This document shows, one piece after another, positions 27,522 to 33,241 of a DNA stretch of 33,241 nt. Source of the stretch: an uncultured Burkholderiales bacterium. GTDB taxonomy: Bacteria; Pseudomonadota; Gammaproteobacteria; Burkholderiales; Eutrophovitaceae. The stretch covers positions 1 to 33,241 of the forward strand of contig CATOSA010000039.1 of the NCBI GenBank assembly GCA_951812315.1, given 5' to 3'. The notes under the pieces were generated by a model, which did not search any database, was not told the origin of the DNA, and saw only the letters and a program-made list of their open reading frames with translations. Numbering within the stretch: the stretch's first letter is position 1; each line of letters begins with the position of its first letter. A program made the position numbers and the translations under genes.

Positions 27522-27765
27522 CCTGCATATTTCACAAAGACGGTCGTGTATCCAAACGGTTCGCGAAACTAATCAACTTGATAGCGACATTTTGGGACCT
27601 TGCCTCACGGTAGCAGTTTGTACCTATTCGCTTTCAGGAAAAATGTGCCGTCACAGCTAGAACGATCGACCTTGAGCAATAGTCTGGCTATTCCTCTGCG
27701 CCCGATCGTCCAATCTGTTTAGGCACATTTCCCCTGACAAGCGAATCCTTCGTGAAATATGCAGG
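27522..27765. mobile_element. 244-bp inverted-repeat element, probable miniature transposon
   Basis: The outer ends are 14-bp perfect inverted repeats, CCTGCATATTTCAC (27522-27535) and its complement (27752-27765). Inside, a second long imperfect inverted repeat pairs 27626-27682 with 27688-27746. On the right the two blocks are separated by five bases; on the left by about 90 bp, which therefore look inserted. No open frame is present. The terminal sequence resembles, from memory, IS1380-type ends, so it may be a non-autonomous derivative. No target duplication is evident (AGTT left, CTTC right). It ends eight bases from the ntrC stop. Confidence 0.6.
27626..27746. repeat. Long imperfect inverted repeat (hairpin) with five-base loop
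   Basis: The arms of about 57 bp (27626-27682 and 27688-27746) begin with ATTCGCTT on each strand and share TCAGG, AAATGTGCC, ACGATCG and AATAG blocks in order; TCTGG at 27683-27687 is the loop. It would form a strong stem in either transcript. Confidence 0.65.
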
Positions 27766-27773
27766 CTTCCAGG

Positions 27774-29174
27774 TCATTTGTCTTTGGCCGCTTCCTCCAG
27801 ATGCAGTTCCTGAATCTTGCGCGTCAGCGTGTTGCGGCCCATGCCGAGCAGGTGCGAGGCTTCGATACGGCGACCACCGGTATGAGAAAGCGCGCGCGTG
27901 ATCAAGGTGCTTTCGAACTGGCGGCCCAGTTCGTTGAGAATCGGCGTTTCGCCACGCTGCAGTCGCCGTTCGATTTCCCGGTCGAGGGCGGATACCCAGT
28001 CATCATCGCCTGACTCGTTTGTTTCGGCTTGCAGTTCCGGCGGCAGGCCTTTGACATCGACCGTCACGCCGGGCGCCATGACGTTGATCCAGTGGCAGAC
28101 GTTCTCGAGCTGGCGAACATTGCCCGGCCAGTCGCGCGACGCGAGATACTTGATCGCATCTTCGGTGAGCCGCTTGGGTTCGATACCGAGTTCTCGAGCG
28201 CTTGCCTGCGCAAAATGCCGCGCCAGCAGAGGAATGTCTTCGCGCCGTTCACGCAGCGGCGGCAGGCGCAGGCGAATGACATTCAGCCTGTGAAAAAGAT
28301 CTTCCCGGAACAGGCCTTCACTGACCCGCTGTTCAAGATCCTGGTGTGTTGCCGTGATCACGCGAACATCTGCACGGATTGGCTGGTGTCCGCCGACACG
28401 GTAAAAATGACCGTCCGACAGCACTCTTAACAATCGCGTCTGCAAATCGGGAGGCATGTCGCCGATCTCATCCAGAAAAAGGGTGCCGCCCTCTGCCTGT
28501 TCGAAGCGGCCGCGGCGCATGGACAATGCGCCGGTAAATGCGCCGCGTTCATGCCCAAACAGTTCCGACTCCAACAGCTCTTTCGGAATCGATGCGGTGT
28601 TGATCGCAATAAACGGCCGCCCGGCTCGCTGGCTGTGGCGATGCAGCGCACGCGCGACGAGTTCTTTGCCGGTACCGGATTCGCCGTTAATGAGGACCGT
28701 TGCCTGCGATTGCGCGAGGCGGCCGATTGCGCGAAACACTTCCTGCATGGCGGGCGCCTGGCCCAGAATTTCCGGCACCGCATCCGGCGCGTCGGCGACG
28801 TCGTCCTGGCTGAGGCTTTCATTCATTGCCCGCCGGATGAGATCGATGGCGTGATCGACATCAAAAGGCTTGGGCAGATACTCGAACGCGCCACCCTGAA
28901 ACGAAGCGACCGCACTTTCCAGATCCGAGTATGCGGTCATGATAATGACAGGTAGATTCGGGTATTGCTCCTTGATAGTTTCGAGCAACTCCAGGCCTGA
29001 GCCGCCTGGCATGCGAATATCGCTCACGACAACTTGTGGCGAGCTGTGTTCGAGGGAAGCCAGGGCTTCGGGTGCAGAGGAGAACAGCTTGAACGCGATG
29101 TCTTCTCTGGACAGCGCTTTTTCGAAAACCCAGCGAATCGAACGGTCGTCATCGATGATCCAGACCGGTTTCAT
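27774..29174 (-). CDS. ntrC: Nitrogen regulation response regulator NtrC (GlnG)
   Basis: A 466-residue sigma-54 enhancer-binding activator. Receiver domain (residues 1-120): phospho-acceptor Asp52 in VVVSDIRMPGGSGL, acidic pocket IIDDDRS and the Lys of LPKPFDVD. AAA+ domain: Walker A GESGTGKE, GAFTGA loop that contacts sigma-54 (ELFGHERGAFTGALSMRRGR), Walker B GGTLFLDEIGDM, R-finger region FREDLFHRLNVIRLRLPPLR. C-terminal Fis-type helix-turn-helix (ASHLLGMGRNTLTRKIQEL). The ATG at 29174 overlaps the ntrB stop as ATGA, so the pair is coupled. It would activate glnA just upstream in the same cluster. Confidence 0.97.
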   Translation of the reverse strand: MKPVWIIDDDRSIRWVFEKALSREDIAFKLFSSAPEALASLEHSSPQVVVSDIRMPGGSGLELLETIKEQYPNLPVIIMTAYSDLESAVASFQGGAFEYLPKPFDVDHAIDLIRRAMNESLSQDDVADAPDAVPEILGQAPAMQEVFRAIGRLAQSQATVLINGESGTGKELVARALHRHSQRAGRPFIAINTASIPKELLESELFGHERGAFTGALSMRRGRFEQAEGGTLFLDEIGDMPPDLQTRLLRVLSDGHFYRVGGHQPIRADVRVITATHQDLEQRVSEGLFREDLFHRLNVIRLRLPPLRERREDIPLLARHFAQASARELGIEPKRLTEDAIKYLASRDWPGNVRQLENVCHWINVMAPGVTVDVKGLPPELQAETNESGDDDWVSALDREIERRLQRGETPILNELGRQFESTLITRALSHTGGRRIEASHLLGMGRNTLTRKIQELHLEEAAKDK

Positions 29175-30328
29175 GAGCGCTTCCCAATCTGTACAGCCAG
29201 TTTGCCTTGCCCTGTGAATTCATGTTGCCCGGGGCTGTCGATGCCAGTGGCAGTGTCGTCCTGACTCGCATTGCCGATGGGCAACAGCACGGAAAAACTT
29301 GTGTGGCCGGGCCGGCTTTCCAGCTCAATCGTACCGTGGTGCCGGCTGACAAATGCCTGGGCAAGCGTCAGGCCGAGACCGCTGCCGTCTTCGCGGCCAG
29401 TGACTAACGGAAAAAATATCTGGTCCTTGATGTTCTCGGGCACGCCGGGTCCGTTGTCAACGACTTGAATGAGTATCGCGAGCTTGTGCAGTTTCTTCGC
29501 CAGTGTGATTTGCCGTGCGGCTCGCGTGCGCAAAATGATCTCGCCATTGCCCTGCATTGCCTGAGCGGCATTGCGCGCGATGTTTAGCACGGCCTGGATG
29601 ATGTGTTCCCGGTCGCCTGTCAGGGTCGGAAGGCTGGTGTCGTAATCGCGCTTGATGTTCAACCCTGTCGGGAATTCGGCCAGCAGCAAACTGTGCACTC
29701 GCTCAAGAACTTCGTGAACATTGAAGCGAACTATTTGTGGTAGCCGGTTAGGGGTGAGCAACCTGTCCAGGAGCGAGCGCAGGCGATCGGCTTCCTTGAT
29801 GATCACTTGTGTATATTCATGCAGTTCCTCGCGGTCAAGCTCGCGGTCCAGCAACTGTGCCGCACCTCGCAAGGCACCCAGCGGATTCTTGATCTCGTGC
29901 GCGAGATTGCGTATGAGTTCGCGGTTTCGCTCACTTTGGTCTTGCAGGCGTTCTTCGCGTGCGATTCGTAATTGCTGGTTGCGCAGGTTGAACTCGATCA
30001 GAAAATTGCTTGCGAGTGCGCCGTCGGCAGGTGTCACCGTGCAGGACAAATCGAACTCTGCGCCACCATTTACCTGCAGACTGAGTTCATGCAGGGTATA
30101 GCTGCAGTTGTGCTCGCGGGCGTAATCGAGCGCGGCGTTCAATGTTGACGCATCCTGAAATGCTCTTTCCAGTGGATGGCCTACGATGTTTTTCGCACTG
30201 AGGGCGAATAGGTTTTCTGCCGCCGGATTGAAGTAGCGCACGCTATGTTCGGCATCCAGAACGACCACTGCGGTGGCCAAAGATTCCAGTCCGGGGTGTG
30301 AATCCGAAATCGTGCTGGTGCTACTCAC
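29171..30328 (-). CDS. ntrB: Nitrogen regulation sensor kinase NtrB (GlnL)
   Basis: A 385-residue cytoplasmic histidine kinase/phosphatase controlling NtrC in response to PII. It has no membrane segment. A PAS domain occupies about residues 15-110 (ATAVVVLDAEHSVRYFNPAA), the H-box with phospho-His144 is in IRNLAHEIKNPLGALRGAAQ, and the ATPase domain has its N-box (QAVLNIARNAAQAM), G1 (VVDNGPGVP) and G2 (GREDGSGLGLTLAQAFV). Start GTG at 30328 with AAGGGG seven bases upstream. It follows the DUF4124 gene after 132 bp. Confidence 0.96.
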   Translation of the reverse strand: MSSTSTISDSHPGLESLATAVVVLDAEHSVRYFNPAAENLFALSAKNIVGHPLERAFQDASTLNAALDYAREHNCSYTLHELSLQVNGGAEFDLSCTVTPADGALASNFLIEFNLRNQQLRIAREERLQDQSERNRELIRNLAHEIKNPLGALRGAAQLLDRELDREELHEYTQVIIKEADRLRSLLDRLLTPNRLPQIVRFNVHEVLERVHSLLLAEFPTGLNIKRDYDTSLPTLTGDREHIIQAVLNIARNAAQAMQGNGEIILRTRAARQITLAKKLHKLAILIQVVDNGPGVPENIKDQIFFPLVTGREDGSGLGLTLAQAFVSRHHGTIELESRPGHTSFSVLLPIGNASQDDTATGIDSPGQHEFTGQGKLAVQIGKRS

Positions 30329-30460
30329 TCCGCGCCCCTTGTTCCGGCGCGAGAGGCGTCGTCAGTGTGGTGGCGGTGCCGTCGCGGGTGGGCAGCGGGA
30401 AAGTCCGATGAGATCGACAAACCTGACACGCGTGGGCCGCGTGCTCCTCTGTCTGCCCGA

Positions 30461-30946
30461 TCAGCGCATATTGTTGATCTCGCTTTGAATTGCCTGGACA
30501 TTGCGCTCGTGATTTGCGACCGCATCCCGAAAAGGCTGAACGCGATCCACATACCGCTGATAGTCGCGCTCGTTTGCCAGGCGCACCGATTCCTGCTCCT
30601 TCAACTGCTGGAGTGCGACCTCCAGCCGGTTTCGCTCCGCTGCGAGTTCCTGTTCCAGAATATTGCGCCGATCGTCGTCGCGCTTGCGCTGGGTCTTCTT
30701 GTCGACACTCGGAAAATTGCTGCCCGCCTTTGGCTTCGGTTGTGGTTTTGCCGTTGATGCGGCTGGTTCTTTCTCTTCCTTGAAGCAGCGAATCTTCGTT
30801 GCATTCTTTGGAGGCGCATCGGCGACGTTGGAATAGGTTATCTCTCCGGCGGCGTTCCGGTACATGCAGATATCTGCAGACGCAGCCGACATGCACAGCA
30901 GATACGCCGCAAACGCAATAGCAAGCGACGATGATTGTCGAACCAT
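30461..30946 (-). CDS. Exported DUF4124 coiled-coil protein of the glnA-ntrBC cluster
   Basis: A 161-residue protein with a signal peptide (MVRQSSSLAIAFAAYLLCMS, cleavage near ASA), a DUF4124 domain with two cysteines (ICMYRNAAGEITYSNVADAP, then KIRCF), a Pro/Lys-rich linker and a long charged coiled coil (residues about 95-160, RRNILEQELAAERNRLEVAL). The ATG at 30946 was chosen because the longer GTG start at 30976 adds ten non-signal residues and neither has a clear ribosome-binding site. Proteins of this type commonly sit between glnA and ntrB in Gammaproteobacteria; function unknown, probably periplasmic. Confidence 0.8.
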   Translation of the reverse strand: MVRQSSSLAIAFAAYLLCMSAASADICMYRNAAGEITYSNVADAPPKNATKIRCFKEEKEPAASTAKPQPKPKAGSNFPSVDKKTQRKRDDDRRNILEQELAAERNRLEVALQQLKEQESVRLANERDYQRYVDRVQPFRDAVANHERNVQAIQSEINNMR

Positions 30947-31063
30947 ATGAATAGGAGTATGCCCTGACGGGACCACGGGTAAGATTATCCACCAGAGTCT
31001 AATTCAGCAGTAATGACGTGGCAAACAGTGCGTAGTGGCGCTTGTGACCTGTCTGATTCCGGA

Positions 31064-31093
31064 CAAAAAAAGGCGGGAGTGCCCCGCCTTTTT
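31064..31093. terminator. Bidirectional terminator of glnA
   Basis: AGGCGGG (31071-31077) pairs with CCCGCCT (31083-31089); an A run precedes (31065-31071) and a T run follows (31089-31093), so the hairpin works on both strands. It lies about 45 bp past the glnA stop and separates glnA from the DUF4124-ntrBC transcript. Confidence 0.9.
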
Positions 31094-31136
31094 CCGTTTC
31101 GATATTGAGCACCTAATGTCCGGCCGACTACCGGAC

Positions 31137-32549
31137 TTAGCTGCTGTAGTACATGTCAAATTCGACCGGGTGGGTCGTCGTGCGGAAGCGGTTGATTTCC
31201 TCGTTCTTGAGCTCAATGTAGGCATCAACCATGTCATCCGACATCACGCCACCCTTTGTCAAAAACGCCCGTTCACTATCCAGGTGCCCGATTGCCTCTT
31301 CGAGCGAAGAGCACACGTGCGTGATCTTGCTCGCCTCTTCAGGGGGCAGGTCGTAGAGATTTTTGTCGACCGGATCGCCAGGATGAATCTTGTTCTGAAT
31401 TCCGTCGATACCTGCCATGAGCAATGCGGTATAAGCCAGATAGGAGTTGGCCATCGGATCCGGAAAACGCACCTCGATGCGGCGCGCGGCCGAACCGGTT
31501 ACGTGCGGAATCCGCACTGCCGCTGAACGGTTGCGAGCGGAGTAGGCAAGGTTGATCGGTGCCTCGAAACCCGGAACCAGGCGTTTGTACGAGTTGGTGG
31601 AGGGATTGGTAATCGCGTTCAGCGCGCGCGCATGCTTGATGACGCCGCCGATGTAATAAATCGCGGTTTCGGACAGGCCGGCATAACCGTTACCTGCGAA
31701 CATGTTTTTGCCGTCTCTCCAGATTGACTGGTGAACGTGCATGCCTGATCCATTGTCGCCGACAACAGGCTTTGGCATGAATGTCGCGGTTTTGCCGTAC
31801 GAGGCGGCGACATTCCAGACCGTGTATTTCAGAATCTGCATCCAGTCCGCGCGTTTCACCAGACTGTTAAAACGTGTGCCGATCTCGTTCTGGCCCGGTG
31901 CGCCTACTTCGTGGTGGTGGACTTCAACTTCAACGCCTTGCGATTCCAGCGCGAGACAAATCGCGTTACGGATATCCTGCAGAGAGTCGGCCGGCGCGAC
32001 CGGGAAATAGCCGCCTTTGGGTTGCGCTCGATGACCCATGTTGCCGCCCTCGAATTCGATTCCGCTCGACCAGGGTGCCTCTTCCGAATTGATCTTCACG
32101 AAGCTGCCACTCATATCCACGTTCCAGGTGACGCCGTCAAAAATGAAGAATTCCGGCTCCGGGCCGAAGTAAGCGGTGTCGCCAATGCCAGTGGACTTCA
32201 GGTAGGCTTCTGCACGTTTGGCGATGGAACGCGGGTCGCGGTCATAGCCCTTTCCGTCGCTCGGCTCGACGACATCACAAGTGATGTTGAGAACGGGTTC
32301 GTCGGTGAACGGGTCGATCCGCGCTGAGTCCGCGTCGGGCATTAACAGCATGTCCGAAGCCTCGATGGCTTTCCACCCGGCGATGGAGGAGCCGTCGAAC
32401 GCATGTCCGTCTTCGAATTTACTGTCGTCGAAGTATTTTGCGGGGACGGACGTGTGTTGCTCCTTGCCACGGGTGTCCGTGAAACGCAGGTCAACGAACT
32501 TGATATCGTTGTCCTTGATCATTTTCAAAACATCGGCCGGTGAAGCCAT
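31137..32549 (-). CDS. glnA: Glutamine synthetase GlnA, type I
   Basis: A 470-residue dodecameric enzyme making glutamine from glutamate and ammonia. The ATG at 32549 has AGGAGG six bases upstream (32556-32561); an earlier in-frame start lacks one. Recognisable blocks: [17 protein letters not shown] (beta-grasp with substrate loop), [14 protein letters not shown] (metal Glu), [22 protein letters not shown] with the catalytic His, [20 protein letters not shown] and [10 protein letters not shown]. The adenylylation target is Tyr399 in [15 protein letters not shown], so GlnE-dependent control is expected. The length is that of GSI-beta. The upstream region carries sigma-54 and NtrC-like sites. 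Confidence 0.98.
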   Translation of the reverse strand: MASPADVLKMIKDNDIKFVDLRFTDTRGKEQHTSVPAKYFDDSKFEDGHAFDGSSIAGWKAIEASDMLLMPDADSARIDPFTDEPVLNITCDVVEPSDGKGYDRDPRSIAKRAEAYLKSTGIGDTAYFGPEPEFFIFDGVTWNVDMSGSFVKINSEEAPWSSGIEFEGGNMGHRAQPKGGYFPVAPADSLQDIRNAICLALESQGVEVEVHHHEVGAPGQNEIGTRFNSLVKRADWMQILKYTVWNVAASYGKTATFMPKPVVGDNGSGMHVHQSIWRDGKNMFAGNGYAGLSETAIYYIGGVIKHARALNAITNPSTNSYKRLVPGFEAPINLAYSARNRSAAVRIPHVTGSAARRIEVRFPDPMANSYLAYTALLMAGIDGIQNKIHPGDPVDKNLYDLPPEEASKITHVCSSLEEAIGHLDSERAFLTKGGVMSDDMVDAYIELKNEEINRFRTTTHPVEFDMYYSS

Positions 32550-32604
32550 TACTCTCCTCCTGTACTGAACGGAATAGTTTGGGAAACGGATTAGCGGCAC
32601 CTTT

Positions 32605-32622
32605 CAGCAGAAAGCGCGCCCA
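32605..32622 (-). promoter_or_regulatory. Probable sigma-54 promoter of glnA
   Basis: On the minus strand GGGCGCGCTTTCTGCT (from 32621) keeps the invariant GG (32620-32619) and GC (32608-32607) exactly ten bases apart, and matches the -24/-12 consensus TGGCACG-N4-TTGCW at nine of twelve positions. The implied start is about 32595, roughly 45 bp before the glnA ATG. Confidence 0.65.
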
Positions 32623-32683
32623 TACAAAATATCTTAAAAATCAACGAGTTATTTTTATAAGGCGTGTGCGCCGCATGCAATTA

Positions 32684-32700
32684 TGCACCAGTGTGGGGCT
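32684..32700. promoter_or_regulatory. NtrC-like enhancer site 1 upstream of glnA
   Basis: TGCACCAGTGTGGGGCT keeps the TGCACCA-N3-TGG part of the NtrC consensus TGCACCA-N3-TGGTGCA, with the last half-site degenerate. Centre about 97 bp upstream of the inferred start. Confidence 0.5.
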
Positions 32701-32714
32701 TGGCGCATTACTGC

Positions 32715-32729
32715 GCACCACTTTGGGCT
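32715..32729. promoter_or_regulatory. NtrC-like enhancer site 2 upstream of glnA
   Basis: GCACCACTTTGGGCT repeats the GCACCA-N3-TGG core 30 bp from site 1, about three helical turns, and lies near -127. E. coli glnA has paired NtrC sites at similar positions and spacing. Confidence 0.48.
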
Positions 32730-32730
32730 G

Positions 32731-33063
32731 TAAAGCGGCGTTTGACGATGCCAACCCGTTCGTATTTCGGGATGTGCCCATCTAAATCTGCTATTGCGTT
32801 CCTGATTGGCGCATTGTGTATTGAACAAATCCATCAGCGCGAGGAAGGCCGACTTGGCAAACCTCAGGCGGGAAAGATGCCCCCGGATCTGCTGTGGTAC
32901 AACATCAAGGAACAAGCTTTCATTCGAGAGGCGCTGTTAACAGATTGATTGCAAATATTATTATTGCGTGCGCGAACAACTCCGCACGGAGTGGCTATGA
33001 TGCTGGTGTGAACAGATATTGATGGCCTGTTTTGAGTTTGTTCAATCCTTATTTGAAGACGAC
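32731..33063. other. Intergenic region between divergent glnA and the rhodanese gene
   Basis: About 330 bp upstream of both genes. A 6-bp inverted repeat ACTCCG-CA-CGGAGT at 32979-32992 lies about 70 bp before the rhodanese start and a TATGAT hexamer at 32996-33001 could be its -10, though no good -35 is seen. No gene recognised. Confidence 0.35.
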
Positions 33064-33241
33064 ATGACTATTTCCGAAATTATTGAGGCGGCCCAAGAAC
33101 GGGGGCAACAGCTGCGAGTGCCCTATGTTGGTGCATTGATGCCGCCGGAGGCCTACACGCTCATGCAGTCCGCGCCTGGTGCGAAGCTTGTTGACGTTCG
33201 AACCCGCGCAGAATGGGATTACGTCGGGCGCGTGCCGTGTG
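33064..33241 (+). CDS. Rhodanese-like domain protein, 3'-truncated by window edge
   Basis: The first 59 codons of a gene beginning ATG at 33064. After a helical leader (MTISEIIEAAQERGQQLRVP, then YVGALMPPEAYTLMQSAPGA) the frame reads KLVDVRTRAEWDYVGRVP, the characteristic first strand and VDVR-x-x-x-E-W/F motif of rhodanese domains. The catalytic cysteine loop would lie beyond the window, so an active or inactive rhodanese cannot be told apart. It is divergent from glnA. Confidence 0.75.
   Translation, partial: MTISEIIEAAQERGQQLRVPYVGALMPPEAYTLMQSAPGAKLVDVRTRAEWDYVGRVPC

Noticed and set aside
32979..32992. ACTCCG-CA-CGGAGT as a regulator site for the rhodanese gene
   Set aside because: Only 6-bp arms and no supporting copy or promoter element; mentioned in the intergenic entry but not called.

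Overview
The window is a stretch of chromosome, mostly core genes, from a moderately GC-rich Gammaproteobacterium. The assignment rests on gene order rather than any marker: pepA-holC-(small protein)-valS divergent from lptF-lptG, yqgE-ruvX-pyrR-pyrB-pyrC' with the Pseudomonas-type non-catalytic dihydroorotase homologue, and glnA-(DUF4124)-ntrB-ntrC. I cannot name the genus. Both ends are cut inside genes (trpD at the left, a rhodanese-domain gene at the right).

Layout. 1-1.9 kb: tryptophan genes trpD (partial, two frameshifts) and trpC. 2.2-3.4 kb: a monocistronic outer-membrane porin with a strong terminator. 3.7-6.2 kb: an MFS exporter, a MarC-family membrane protein and a SemiSWEET-type PQ-loop protein. 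6.2-8.0 kb: a mobile-element graveyard. It holds an IS3-family copy with recognisable ends but a broken OrfA and OrfB, a fragment with a degenerate arginase/agmatinase-type signature, the 3' end of an IS1182-like transposase, and a beta-barrel gene that has lost its C-terminus at that remnant. 8.8-10.0 kb: an OprB-like porin. 10.2-15.7 kb: minus-strand valS, a small acidic protein, holC and pepA; the small protein and pepA carry frameshifts. 15.8-17.9 kb: lptF-lptG, the inner-membrane permease of lipopolysaccharide export, then a convergent RDD-family gene. 19.0-22.8 kb: the tightly packed operon yqgE-ruvX-pyrR-pyrB-pyrC'. 22.9-27.4 kb: prlC, a DUF4124-glutaredoxin protein with an acidic tail, a cupin and xthA. 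27.5-27.8 kb: a 244-bp inverted-repeat element that looks like a miniature transposon. 27.8-32.5 kb: the nitrogen cluster glnA, DUF4124, ntrB, ntrC on the minus strand.

How parts work together. NtrB/NtrC and GlnA form the nitrogen control circuit. Upstream of glnA I can see a sigma-54-type -24/-12 element and two tandem NtrC-like half-palindromes about 100 and 130 bp upstream of the inferred start, the classical glnA enhancer arrangement. PyrB and PyrC' probably form one ATCase holoenzyme, with PyrR beside them.

Caution. At least nine single-base frame disruptions fall in otherwise well-conserved genes, about half of them in homopolymer runs. Sequencing or assembly error is the most economical explanation for trpD, pepA and the small acidic gene, whereas the IS copies are likely truly decayed. 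No CRISPR array, rRNA, convincing tRNA or defence locus was seen.
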